Source: Myxococcales bacterium
GTDB taxonomy: Bacteria > Myxococcota > Myxococcia > Myxococcales > Anaeromyxobacteraceae
Direction: 5' to 3'
Length of the DNA stretch: 6,527 bases
Assembly: GCA_021779335.1 (NCBI GenBank)
Contig: JAJYAW010000167.1
Span: 1 to 6,527, forward strand
Shown here in pieces: positions 1-5,631 of the stretch. The position numbers and the translations under genes are program-made. Below the pieces are notes generated by a model that worked only from the letters and a program-made list of their open reading frames with translations, was not told the origin of the DNA and made no database searches. The stretch's first letter is position 1. The number at the start of each line of letters is the position of its first letter.

Positions 1-923
1 CCGGCAAGACCCCGGTGACCATGGCCATCGCGCGGCGGCTGGCCGGCCGCGGGCGGGTGGTGGCGGTGCTGTCGCGAGGCTACGGCGCCACCCGGCGCGA
101 CGCCCGGGTGGTCTCCGACGGGCGCGAGGTGCTGCTCGACGCCGGCGCGGGGCCGGATGAGCCGGTCCTGCTGGCGCGCCGCCTGCCCGGCGTGCGGGTG
201 CTCTGCGGCCCGCGCCGCGCCGCCCTGGCCGAGGAGGCGGTGGCCCGGCTCCAGGCCGACGCCCTCCTCCTCGACGATGGCCTGCAGCACCGGGCCCTGG
301 CGCGCGACCTCGACGTGGTGGTGCTCGACGCCGCCAACCCCCTCGGCAACGGCTGGCTCCTGCCCGCCGGGCCGGGGCGCGAGCCGGTCTCGGCGCTGCG
401 GCGCGCCGGCCTGGTCTGGCTCTCCCGGGTCGACCAGGCCGAGCCGGCGCAGCTGGAGCGCTGGCGGGCGCTGGCCCGCGCCGCCACCGGCCGGTCCCCC
501 GTCGAGTCGCGCCACGCCCCGGTCGACGTGCTGGACGGCTCGCTGCGCCGCTCGCTCGGCCTGGAGGCGCTGCGGGGGCGGCGTGTGCTGCTCCTCTCCG
601 GCCTGGCGCGCCCGGGCGCCTTCCGGCGCACCGCGGAGGGGCTGGGCGCCACGGTGGTGGCCGAGCGGCGGCACCCGGATCACCACCGCTTCAGCGCCGC
701 CGAGCTCGACGAGGCCCTGGCGGCCGCGGCGGCCGCCGGCGCCGAGCTCGTCGTCACCACCGAGAAGGACGCCGTCCGCCTCGCGCCCGAGCGGGCCGCC
801 GAGCCGCGGCTCGCGGTGGTCCGCATCGAGGCCGAGGTGCTGGCCGGGGAGGGCGCGCTCGACGAGGCGCTCGACGCCGCGCTCGCGGCGGGCGACGCCC
901 GGCGCAGGGAGGAGCCCGCGTGA
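1..923 (+). CDS. lpxK: Tetraacyldisaccharide 4'-kinase LpxK, 5'-truncated
   Basis: LpxK phosphorylates the 4'-position of the tetraacyldisaccharide-1-phosphate lipid A precursor at the inner face of the cytoplasmic membrane, using ATP. The window starts inside the gene. The frame is open from base 3 and its first visible residues, GKTPVT, are the end of the Walker A motif (GGTGKTP in the family), so the N-terminal membrane helix is missing and the GTG at 15 is not the start. Counting from that GTG, further family landmarks are SRGYG (20-24), a DEP motif (48-50), DDGLQH (87-92), the GNGWLLPAGPGREP stretch (111-124), HPDHHRF (220-226) and TTEKDAVRL (248-256). The stop TGA at 921-923 overlaps the next gene's GTG start by 4 bases, which indicates translational coupling. 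About 307 residues are visible against a usual 320-350, so only the first few dozen are lost. Identification is secure. Confidence 0.96.
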   Translation, partial: GKTPVTMAIARRLAGRGRVVAVLSRGYGATRRDARVVSDGREVLLDAGAGPDEPVLLARRLPGVRVLCGPRRAALAEEAVARLQADALLLDDGLQHRALARDLDVVVLDAANPLGNGWLLPAGPGREPVSALRRAGLVWLSRVDQAEPAQLERWRALARAATGRSPVESRHAPVDVLDGSLRRSLGLEALRGRRVLLLSGLARPGAFRRTAEGLGATVVAERRHPDHHRFSAAELDEALAAAAAAGAELVVTTEKDAVRLAPERAAEPRLAVVRIEAEVLAGEGALDEALDAALAAGDARRREEPA

Positions 924-1825
924 CCCGCTTCCTCGACCTCCTCGGGCGCATCCCGCGCCCCATCCTGATGGCCTTCGGCTCGTTCCTGGGCTGGCTCGGC
1001 TGGACCCTGCGCCTGCGCCGCCGCGTGGTGCTCGACAACCTCCGCCTGGCCTTCCCGGAGAAGAGCGAGGCGGAGCGTCGCGCCATCGGGCGGGCCAACT
1101 TCCGCCACCTGGGCCAGATGATCCCGGACTTCCTGCGGGTGCCCACCCTCACGCCGGAGCAGCTGGACCAGATCTTCGTCTACGACGGGTGGGAGAACTA
1201 CCTGCGGGCGGCCGCGCTGGGGAAGGGCGTCATCGCCTGCACCGCCCACTTCGGGAACTTCGACCTGCTCGCCTCGGCCAACACCAGGCGAGGCGTCCCC
1301 ATCACGCAGGTCGCCCGCGAGATGGGGAAGAACGTGGTCAACGACCTGTGGCGCGAGGTGCGCCGCCGCTCCGGGGTGGACGAGCTGCTGGTGAAGCCGG
1401 GCAACACGATGCGGGCCATCATCAGGGCCCTCCACCAGAACCGGGTCATCGGCTACGTCATCGACCAGAACCAGCCGGTCAGGCCCATCTTCCCGACCTT
1501 CTTCGGCGTGCCCGCCGCCACCGCCTCCACGCCGGCCTTCCTGGCCCGGCGGACCGGCTGCGCGGTGATCTTCACGCTCTCGGTGCCGCTGGGCGACGGA
1601 CGGCACCAGGTGCTCATCGAGGGCCCGCTCGAGGTGCCTGACACCGGGGACCCCGCGGCCGACGACCTGGCCTTCATGCAGCGCCTCAACGACAAGCTGG
1701 AGCACTGGGTGCGGCGCCATCCGGAGCGCTGGTACTGGGTCCACCGGCGCTGGAAGACCCGCCCGCCGTCCGGGGCCGGGCCGGTCGCGCCGGCGCCCGC
1801 CGCGCCGGCCACGCCCCCGAATTGA
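920..1825 (+). CDS. LpxL/HtrB-family lipid A (lysophospholipid) acyltransferase
   Basis: This is a 301-residue membrane-associated acyltransferase of the LpxL/LpxM/HtrB family, which adds secondary acyl chains to lipid A from acyl-ACP. A hydrophobic N-terminal segment (about 15-30) is followed by a basic patch. The catalytic H-x4-D/E box is HFGNFD (H110, D115), the aspartate form of a motif that is glutamate in E. coli LpxL. IDQNQ (181-185) and FFGVPAATASTPAFLARR (194-211) match the family core, and HPERWYWVHRRWKTRP (267-282) is its typical C-terminal signature. A Pro/Ala-rich tail of about 20 residues follows and is probably unstructured. GTG at 920 is chosen because it overlaps the lpxK stop (GTGA) and gives the expected N-terminus. 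Position next to lpxK supports lipid A as substrate. Which acyl position it serves (LpxL or LpxM role) cannot be told, so no symbol is given. Related phosphatidylinositol mannoside acyltransferases share the fold but are unlikely in this context. Confidence 0.9.
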   Translation: MTRFLDLLGRIPRPILMAFGSFLGWLGWTLRLRRRVVLDNLRLAFPEKSEAERRAIGRANFRHLGQMIPDFLRVPTLTPEQLDQIFVYDGWENYLRAAALGKGVIACTAHFGNFDLLASANTRRGVPITQVAREMGKNVVNDLWREVRRRSGVDELLVKPGNTMRAIIRALHQNRVIGYVIDQNQPVRPIFPTFFGVPAATASTPAFLARRTGCAVIFTLSVPLGDGRHQVLIEGPLEVPDTGDPAADDLAFMQRLNDKLEHWVRRHPERWYWVHRRWKTRPPSGAGPVAPAPAAPATPPN

Positions 1826-1841
1826 CCGTCAGCGGACCGCG

Positions 1842-1850
1842 CGGTAGGGA
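1842..1850 (+). promoter_or_regulatory. Ribosome binding site of rfaE1
   Basis: GGTAGGGA lies 6-7 bases before the ATG at 1857, in a 31-base gap after the acyltransferase stop. It supports that ATG as the start. No terminator or clear promoter is seen in the gap, so rfaE1 is probably co-transcribed with the two upstream genes. Confidence 0.5.
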
Positions 1851-1856
1851 ACCCAC

Positions 1857-2864
1857 ATGCCCGCGCAGCGCCTCCCCGAGCTCGCCGCCGTCGCCGCCAT
1901 GCTGCCCGCCTTCGCGGGCACCGAGGTGGTGGTGGTGGGCGACTTCGTGGCCGACGAGTACGTCTACGGCGAGACCGAGCGGATCAGCCGCGAGGCGCCG
2001 GTGCTCATCGTCCGCTACGAGGCCTCCGAGCTGAAGGCCGGGGGCGCCGGCAACGCCGCGCAGAACCTGGCCTCGCTGGGCGTGCGGGTGCGCGCCGTCG
2101 GCGTGGTGGGCGAGGACGCCCTGGGGGCCGCGCTCCGCGACGAGCTGGAGCGCGGCGGCGTCGACGTCTCGGGGCTGCTCCCGGTGAAGGGGCGGGCCAC
2201 CGAGGCCAAGACCCGCATCCTGGCCGGCGGCCGCTCCACCCGCCGGCAGCAGATGCTGCGGCTGGACCGGTCGCCCGCCGGGCCGCTGCCGGCCCGGGTG
2301 GAGCGCCGGCTCCTGGCCGAGCTCCGCCGCGCGGGCCGGCGGGCGGCCGCGGTGCTGGCCAGCGACTACGGCTCCGGCACCGTCGGGCCGGCCGCCATCG
2401 AGCTGCTGCGCCGGCTCAAGCGCGGCGGCGTGCCCGTCTGCGTCGACTCGCGCTACGCCCTGCGCCAGTTCAGCGGGCTCACCATGGTGAAGCCCAACGA
2501 GGTCGAGCTGGAGGCGGCCAGCGGCGTCTCGCTGGAGCGGCCCGGCGGGCTGGAGAGGGCCGCCCGCGCGCTGCTGCGCCGCCTGTCGTGCGAGATCCTG
2601 CTGGTGACCCGCGGCCGGCACGGCCTGTCGGTCTTCCGCCCGGGCGAGCGCCCGGTGCACCTCCCGGCCCACGGCAGCCAGGACGCGGTGGACGTCACCG
2701 GCGCCGGCGACACGGTGGCGGCCGCCTTCACGGCCGGACTGGCCGCCAGCGGCGACCCCCTCGCCGCGGCGCTCCTCGCCAACGTGGCCGGATCCCTGCA
2801 GGTGCTGAAGCCGGGTACCGCCACCGTGTCGCAGGCCGAGCTCCTGGCGGAGCTGGCCCCGTGA
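1857..2864 (+). CDS. rfaE1: D-glycero-beta-D-manno-heptose-7-phosphate kinase (RfaE/HldE domain I)
   Basis: This is a 335-residue PfkB/ribokinase-fold kinase that converts D-glycero-D-manno-heptose 7-phosphate to the 1,7-bisphosphate in the ADP-heptose pathway for the LPS inner core, in the cytoplasm. Visible motifs are the substrate-binding N-terminus GDFVADEYVYG (28-38), the ribokinase GGAGN glycine motif (62-66), KPNEVELE (212-219), TRGRHGLSVF (251-260) and the PfkB signature DVTGAGDT (279-286), where D285 is the expected catalytic base. The length matches the kinase half of E. coli HldE, without the C-terminal nucleotidyltransferase half. That second activity is encoded by the next gene, whose GTG start overlaps this stop (GTGA). 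Other PfkB sugar kinases are possible on fold alone. The pairing with rfaE2 and the lipid A context make the assignment firm. Confidence 0.93.
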   Translation: MPAQRLPELAAVAAMLPAFAGTEVVVVGDFVADEYVYGETERISREAPVLIVRYEASELKAGGAGNAAQNLASLGVRVRAVGVVGEDALGAALRDELERGGVDVSGLLPVKGRATEAKTRILAGGRSTRRQQMLRLDRSPAGPLPARVERRLLAELRRAGRRAAAVLASDYGSGTVGPAAIELLRRLKRGGVPVCVDSRYALRQFSGLTMVKPNEVELEAASGVSLERPGGLERAARALLRRLSCEILLVTRGRHGLSVFRPGERPVHLPAHGSQDAVDVTGAGDTVAAAFTAGLAASGDPLAAALLANVAGSLQVLKPGTATVSQAELLAELAP

Positions 2865-3355
2865 GCCACCTGGCCCGGCGCATCGCGCTCGAGGAGCTGC
2901 CGCGGGTCCGCGCCGAGGCCAGCGCGGCCGGCCGGACGGTGGCGCTCGCCAACGGCATCTTCGACCTCTTCCACGTGGGCCACCTGCGCTACCTGCAGGG
3001 CGCCAAGGCGGAGGCCGACCTGCTGCTGGTGGCGGTCAACAGCGACGCCTCGACGCGCGCCTACAAGGGGCCGGGCCGCCCCATCATCCCGGAGGACGAG
3101 CGGGCCGAGATCGTGGCCGGGCTGGGCTGCGTGGACTTCGTGGTCGTCTTCCCGTCGCGGGACGTCGTGCCCATCATCCGGGCGCTCCGGCCCGACGTGC
3201 ACGTCAAGGGGACCGACTACACGCCGGAGACCATCCCCGAGGCGGCCGAGGTGAGGGCGTACGGCGGCCGGGTGGCGGTGGCGGGCGACCCCAAGCGCCA
3301 CTCCACCACCGAGCTGCTGGCCAAGCTGGAGGCGGAGCGGCGGCCGGGGGGGTAG
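2861..3355 (+). CDS. rfaE2: D-glycero-beta-D-manno-heptose 1-phosphate adenylyltransferase (RfaE/HldE domain II)
   Basis: This is a 164-residue cytidylyltransferase-like nucleotidyltransferase that adenylates heptose 1-phosphate to ADP-heptose, the precursor of the LPS inner-core heptoses. The N-terminus carries LANGIFDLFHVGHLRYL (29-45) with the HxGH nucleotide-binding motif (H38, G40, H41). Downstream are VAVNSD (57-62), IIPEDERAEIVAGL (75-88), KGTDY (116-120) and the C-terminal DPKRHSTTEL (143-152), all typical of the RfaE second domain. The start is the GTG at 2861, overlapping the rfaE1 stop by 4 bases. The frame is open further upstream into rfaE1 (to 2588), but that stretch is low-complexity frame shadow with no family match. 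The phosphatase step (GmhB) and the isomerase (GmhA) are not in this window. Confidence 0.93.
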   Translation: MSHLARRIALEELPRVRAEASAAGRTVALANGIFDLFHVGHLRYLQGAKAEADLLLVAVNSDASTRAYKGPGRPIIPEDERAEIVAGLGCVDFVVVFPSRDVVPIIRALRPDVHVKGTDYTPETIPEAAEVRAYGGRVAVAGDPKRHSTTELLAKLEAERRPGG

Positions 3356-3369
3356 GGCGCCCGCGCCGC

Positions 3370-3398
3370 TTGCCCGCGCCCCGGCCCGCGCCTAGAGT
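3370..3398 (+). promoter_or_regulatory. Candidate sigma70 promoter for the Trm112-like gene
   Basis: TTGCCC (3370-3375) and TAGAGT (3393-3398) are separated by exactly 17 bases, with 4/6 matches each to the -35 and -10 consensus. The A/T-containing TAGAGT stands out in a very GC-rich gap. It would start transcription near 3405, giving a leader of fewer than 20 bases. The spacer carries copies of a CCCGCGCC direct repeat. Chance is not excluded. Confidence 0.45.
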
Positions 3399-3406
3399 TC
3401 GCCGCC

Positions 3407-3413
3407 AAGGAGA
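3407..3413 (+). promoter_or_regulatory. Ribosome binding site of the Trm112-like gene
   Basis: AAGGAGA, a near-perfect Shine-Dalgarno sequence, lies 9 bases before the ATG at 3423. It is the strongest RBS among the protein genes here and supports this short ORF as a real gene. Confidence 0.75.
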
Positions 3414-3422
3414 GCCCCACCG

Positions 3423-3593
3423 ATGGCCCTGTCGCCCGAGCTGAAGGAGATCCTGGCCTGCCCCAAGTGCAAGGGCGAGCTCGAGTTCCGCGAGGAGGAG
3501 GGCGAGATCCGCTGCCTGGCCTGCCGGCTCGCCTACCGCATCGAGGACGGCATCCCCGTGATGCTCATCGACGAGGCCCGCCCGATCCCCTAG
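3423..3593 (+). CDS. Trm112/YcaR-family small zinc-ribbon protein
   Basis: This 56-residue protein is read as ATG GCC CTG through to TAG at 3591-3593. Two Cys pairs, CPKC (13-16) and CLAC (31-34), form a probable zinc-ribbon site, followed by YRIEDGIPVMLIDEA (38-52), the hallmark C-terminal half of the Trm112/UPF0434 (E. coli YcaR) family. Eukaryotic Trm112 is an activating partner of several methyltransferases. The role of the short bacterial version is not settled, so no specific function is claimed. In E. coli ycaR also lies near lpxK and kdsB, so its presence close to lpxK and other LPS genes here is a conserved neighbourhood. It has a strong RBS and a candidate promoter of its own, 67 bases after rfaE2. 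It is easy to miss because of its length. Confidence 0.88.
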   Translation: MALSPELKEILACPKCKGELEFREEEGEIRCLACRLAYRIEDGIPVMLIDEARPIP

Positions 3594-3605
3594 CCGGGCC
3601 CGTCC

Positions 3606-3634
3606 TTGACCCTCGGTGGCACCGACGTTACGGT
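3606..3634 (+). promoter_or_regulatory. Candidate sigma70 promoter for yicC-gmk
   Basis: TTGACC (3606-3611, 5/6 consensus) and TACGGT (3629-3634, matching the three most conserved -10 positions T, A and final T) are separated by 17 bases. They sit 13 bases after the Trm112-like stop codon. Transcription would start near 3641, about 45 bases before yicC. Confidence 0.5.
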
Positions 3635-3662
3635 CACCGCCCCTCCACGAGGTCCCGCCGCG

Positions 3663-3689
3663 ATGAGCACCAACCGGGAAATGCCATGA
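3663..3689 (+). CDS. Possible 8-codon leader ORF upstream of yicC
   Basis: ATG at 3663 opens an 8-codon frame (MSTNREMP) whose TGA (3687-3689) overlaps the yicC ATG (3686-3688) as ATGA. CGAGGT at 3648-3653 is a weak Shine-Dalgarno for it at about 9 bases, whereas yicC itself has only CGGGAA upstream. The arrangement would allow translational coupling. It is too short to show coding bias and may be chance. Confidence 0.25.
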   Translation: MSTNREMP

Positions 3690-4561
3690 TCCGCAGCATG
3701 ACCGGCTTCGGCTCCGGGCGCGGCGCCGCGGCCGGCGAGGAGATCGTCGTCGAGATCCGCGCCGTCAACCACAAGTTCTGCGAGATCAAGATCCGGCTGC
3801 CGCGCGAGCTCACCGCGCTGGAGCCCGACATCGGCCGGGCCGTGAAGGAGCGGCTGGCCCGCGGCGGCGTCGAGGTGACGGTGCGCCGGGCCGGGCCGGG
3901 TGGCTCGATGGCGCCGCGGGTGGACGCCGCCCTGGCGGAGGCGTACGCGCGCGCCTACGCCGAGGTGGCGGCCCGCCTGGGGCTGCACGGGCAGGTCTCG
4001 CTCTCCGACATCATCGCCGCGGAGGGCGTCATCCGGCTCGACGATCGCGACGCCGACCTCGACGCGGCCCGCGCCGCCACCGGCCGGGCCATGGCCCAGG
4101 CGCTCGACGCGCTGGTGGGGATGCGGGCGAGCGAGGGGGAGGCGCTGCGACGCGACCTGGAGGCCCGCCTGGCCACGGTGGAGGGGCTGGTGGCCCGCGT
4201 CGAGGTGCTGGCGCCCCAGGCGGTGGAGCACCACCGGGCCCGGCTCGCCGAGCGGGTGCAGGAGCTGACGCGCGGCGTCCCGATCGAGCCCGCCCGCCTG
4301 GCCCAGGAGATCGCCCTGCTGGCCGAGCGGACCGACGTCGCGGAGGAGGTGACCCGCCTGCGCAGCCACGTGGGCCAGGCGCGCCAGCTGCTCGGCAGCG
4401 GCGAGCCGGCCGGCCGCAAGCTCGACTTCCTCGTCCAGGAGATGCACCGCGAGGGGAACACCATCGGCTCCAAGTCGCAGCACGCCGAGATCAGCGGCGT
4501 GGTGGTGGCCCTCAAGGCGGAGATCGAGCGGATGCGGGAGCAGGTCCAGAATGTCGAGTGA
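3686..4561 (+). CDS. yicC: YicC-family endoribonuclease
   Basis: This 291-residue protein has the conserved YicC N-terminus MIRSMTGFG and N-terminal YicC domain (about 1-155, including AVNHKFCEIKIRLPREL). An alpha-helical middle follows, then the DUF1732 C-terminus with KLDFLVQEMHREGNTIGSKS and the family ending EIERMREQVQNVE. Length agrees with E. coli YicC (287). The family has been reported to act as an endoribonuclease, including in decay of small RNAs in E. coli. That comes from the literature as I recall it and not from this sequence. The start at 3686 is chosen because it yields the canonical MIRSMTGFG. The same frame is open upstream to 3467, but that stretch overlaps the Trm112-like gene and lacks homology. 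The gene overlaps gmk by 11 bases, and the yicC-gmk pairing is widespread in proteobacteria. Confidence 0.94.
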   Translation: MIRSMTGFGSGRGAAAGEEIVVEIRAVNHKFCEIKIRLPRELTALEPDIGRAVKERLARGGVEVTVRRAGPGGSMAPRVDAALAEAYARAYAEVAARLGLHGQVSLSDIIAAEGVIRLDDRDADLDAARAATGRAMAQALDALVGMRASEGEALRRDLEARLATVEGLVARVEVLAPQAVEHHRARLAERVQELTRGVPIEPARLAQEIALLAERTDVAEEVTRLRSHVGQARQLLGSGEPAGRKLDFLVQEMHREGNTIGSKSQHAEISGVVVALKAEIERMREQVQNVE

Positions 4562-5228
4562 GCCAGCGGCCCGGCCGCCGGGCCAGCTCCTCGTCCTCTC
4601 CGCGCCCTCCGGCGCCGGCAAGACCACGCTGGCGCGCCGCTTCCTGGCGGCCCACCGGGACGCCGTCTTCAGCGTCTCCGCCACCACCCGGGCGCCGCGC
4701 GGCACGGAGCGGGATGGGGTGGACTACCACTTCGTCACGCCGGAGCGGTTCGCCGGGCTGGTGGCGGCCGGCGCCCTGGCGGAGTGGGCCGAGGTGCACG
4801 GGCGCCGCTACGGCACGCTCCGCGGCACCGTGGAGGCCTCGCTGGCCGCCGGCCAGGTGGCCCTCTTCGACATCGACGTGCAGGGCGGAGAGCAGATCAA
4901 GGCCGCCTTCCCGCGGCAGGCCACCACCGTCTTCATCCTCCCGCCCGACGCCGGGGAGCTGGAGCGCCGCCTGCGCGGGCGCTCCACCGACAGCGAGGAC
5001 GTCATCGCCCGCCGCCTGGCCGCGGCCCGCCTCGAGGTGGGGCGAGGCCTGGCCGGCTACGACTACGTCGTCATCAACGACGAGCTGGACGCGGCCCTGG
5101 CGCAGCTGGAGGCCATCGCCGCCGCCGAGCGCGCCCGCCTGGCGGGGCGCCGCGAGCCCGCCGCCGAGGCGGTGGCGCTGCGCTGCCGGCGCGGGGTGGT
5201 CGACGTGGGGGCCTGGAAGAACTTCTAG
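4551..5228 (+). CDS. gmk: Guanylate kinase
   Basis: This 225-residue cytoplasmic enzyme phosphorylates GMP to GDP with ATP and feeds GTP and (p)ppGpp pools. The P-loop APSGAGKT (18-25) follows LLVLS. The GMP-binding region is SVSATTRAPRGTERDGVDYH (41-60), with S43, R47, R50 and Y59 in the expected places, and AEWAEVHGRRYGT (77-89) supplies further guanine contacts. DIDVQG (107-112) and the lid RLRGRSTDSEDVIARRL (140-156) complete the fold. E. coli Gmk has 207 residues. The extra length here is about 10 residues before the P-loop strand and a short C-terminal tail. The ATG at 4551 lies inside the end of yicC (11-base overlap), with GGGAG at 4536-4540 as a probable RBS. In many proteobacteria rpoZ follows gmk. 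Here the next item is an rRNA promoter, whose -35 begins 8 bases after the stop, with no terminator between. Confidence 0.95.
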   Translation: MSSEPAARPPGQLLVLSAPSGAGKTTLARRFLAAHRDAVFSVSATTRAPRGTERDGVDYHFVTPERFAGLVAAGALAEWAEVHGRRYGTLRGTVEASLAAGQVALFDIDVQGGEQIKAAFPRQATTVFILPPDAGELERRLRGRSTDSEDVIARRLAAARLEVGRGLAGYDYVVINDELDAALAQLEAIAAAERARLAGRREPAAEAVALRCRRGVVDVGAWKNF

Positions 5229-5235
5229 GTGGTTG

Positions 5236-5264
5236 TTGACTCCCGCGGGCTCCCCGGCTACAAA
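5236..5264 (+). promoter_or_regulatory. rRNA promoter P1
   Basis: TTGACT (5236-5241), a 17-base spacer and TACAAA (5259-5264) give a strong sigma70 match with a GC-only discriminator (GCGCCCC). The predicted start is near 5271. The -35 begins 8 bases after the gmk stop. Unlike the other five, this -10 is not framed by a clear inverted repeat; only a 3-4 bp match exists. The spacer contains the palindrome CCCGCGGG (5242-5249). Confidence 0.75.
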
Positions 5265-5275
5265 GCGCCCCCGTC

Positions 5276-5320
5276 GACGAGGGGCCAACGCAGCGCAGCA
5301 CGGCCCCGGAGAAGCTCGTC
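5276..5320 (+). repeat. Hairpin-forming repeat at the start of the P1 transcript
   Basis: GACGAG (5276-5281) pairs with CTCGTC (5315-5320). Inside it GGGCC (5282-5286) pairs with GGCCC (5302-5306), leaving an 8-base bulge on the right. This gives 11 potential base pairs only a few bases after the predicted P1 start. It lacks a T tract, so it is not a standard intrinsic terminator. Confidence 0.4.
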
Positions 5321-5340
5321 ACGAAGTCGAAGCAAAGACG

Positions 5341-5379
5341 TTGACGGAAATCCTCGGAGGGGCTACATAGCGCGCCCCT
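5341..5379 (+). promoter_or_regulatory. rRNA promoter P2 with inverted repeat around the -10
   Basis: TTGACG (5341-5346), a 17-base spacer and TACATA (5364-5369) form the promoter; the predicted start is near 5376. The -10 lies in the 10-base loop between AGGGGC (5358-5363) and GCCCCT (5374-5379), a perfect 6-bp inverted repeat. The discriminator is all G/C. Confidence 0.75.
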
Positions 5380-5385
5380 TGCAGC

Positions 5386-5413
5386 AGGGAGACTCGGAGG
5401 TTCGATTCTCCCT
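5386..5413 (+). repeat. Inverted repeat between P2 and P3
   Basis: AGGGAGA (5386-5392) and TCTCCCT (5407-5413) are perfect 7-bp arms around a 14-base loop. The right arm ends 2 bases before the P3 -35. The loop includes GGTTCGAT, which resembles a tRNA T-loop, but no T-stem forms. Confidence 0.45.
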
Positions 5414-5414
5414 C

Positions 5415-5456
5415 TTGACGGGGAACCCGGCGAGGGGGTAAAGACAGCGCCCCTCG
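5415..5456 (+). promoter_or_regulatory. rRNA promoter P3 with inverted repeat around the -10
   Basis: TTGACG (5415-5420), an 18-base spacer and TAAAGA (5439-5444) form the promoter; the predicted start is near 5451. CGAGGGG (5431-5437) and CCCCTCG (5450-5456) form a perfect 7-bp inverted repeat around a 12-base loop holding the -10. The -10 is the weakest of the set, but position and surroundings match P4 closely. Confidence 0.65.
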
Positions 5457-5461
5457 AAGCC

Positions 5462-5489
5462 TTCGGTGAAGCGAGATTAGCTTACCGAA
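5462..5489 (+). repeat. Hairpin-forming repeat between P3 and P4
   Basis: TTCGGT (5462-5467) pairs with ACCGAA (5484-5489) and AAGC (5469-5472) with GCTT (5480-5483). The result is a 10-bp stem with one bulged G (5468) and an A/T-rich 7-base loop, GAGATTA. It ends 5 bases before the P4 -35. Confidence 0.6.
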
Positions 5490-5494
5490 TCAGC

Positions 5495-5537
5495 TTGACG
5501 GGAGACCCGGCGAAGGGGTAGAAGTCGCGCCCCTTCG
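5495..5537 (+). promoter_or_regulatory. rRNA promoter P4 with inverted repeat around the -10
   Basis: TTGACG (5495-5500), an 18-base spacer and TAGAAG (5519-5524) form the promoter; the predicted start is near 5531. CGAAGGGG (5511-5518) and CCCCTTCG (5530-5537) form a perfect 8-bp inverted repeat. Its 11-base loop is exactly the -10 plus TCGCG. Relative to P3, both arms carry one extra complementary base. Confidence 0.75.
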
Positions 5538-5549
5538 ATTGCCGACTGC

Positions 5550-5568
5550 CGAAGCGAAATTCGCTCCG
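5550..5568 (+). repeat. Hairpin-forming repeat between P4 and P5
   Basis: AGCGA (5553-5557) pairs with TCGCT (5561-5565) around a 3-base loop, and the stem continues as CG/CG across one A-C mismatch. The centre AAATT is A/T-rich and lies about 50-57 bases before the predicted P5 start. Confidence 0.4.
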
Positions 5569-5577
5569 ACGGGAAGC

Positions 5578-5620
5578 TTGACGGGACGGAGGAGCCCGAT
5601 GTAGAAATCAGGCTCCTCCG
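5578..5620 (+). promoter_or_regulatory. rRNA promoter P5 with inverted repeat around the -10
   Basis: TTGACG (5578-5583), an 18-base spacer and TAGAAA (5602-5607) form the promoter; the predicted start is near 5614. CGGAGGAGCC (5587-5596) and GGCTCCTCCG (5611-5620) form a perfect 10-bp inverted repeat, the longest of the series. The -10 lies in its 14-base loop. It lacks a T tract, so it is unlikely to be a terminator. Confidence 0.75.
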
Positions 5621-5631
5621 GTCGAGAGGAG

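Noticed and set aside
157..1641. Long + strand reading frame of 494 codons across lpxK and the acyltransferase
   Set aside because: Composition is Arg/Pro/Ala-rich low complexity from the +1 shifted frame of GC-rich genes. The lpxK and acyltransferase frames carry the family motifs.
680..1744. Long reverse-strand frames over lpxK/acyltransferase (likewise 1686-2672, 2453-3301, 3590-4705 and 4512-5288)
   Set aside because: Antisense shadows of high-GC genes: no recognisable motifs, no RBS, and biased His/Gly/Arg composition. The forward genes are certain.
3467..3685. Upstream extension of the yicC frame to 3467
   Set aside because: It overlaps the Trm112-like gene in another frame, has low-complexity sequence and no homology. 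MIRSMTGFG at 3686 is the canonical N-terminus.
5386..5413. Possible tRNA 3' half, from GGTTCGATTC resembling a T-loop
   Set aside because: The five-pair T-stem does not form (A-C mismatch, G-U next to the closing pair) and no acceptor or anticodon arm is found. The 7-bp AGGGAGA/TCTCCCT repeat explains it better.
5229..5441. Forward 70-codon frame after gmk
   Set aside because: It lies across P1-P3 and the inverted repeats, and no domain is recognisable. The region reads as rRNA regulatory DNA.
5587..5620. 10-bp inverted repeat as an intrinsic terminator of gmk
   Set aside because: No T tract follows either arm, the loop is 14 bases, and it lies 360 bases after gmk with promoters on both sides. 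The relation to the P5 -10 box fits better.
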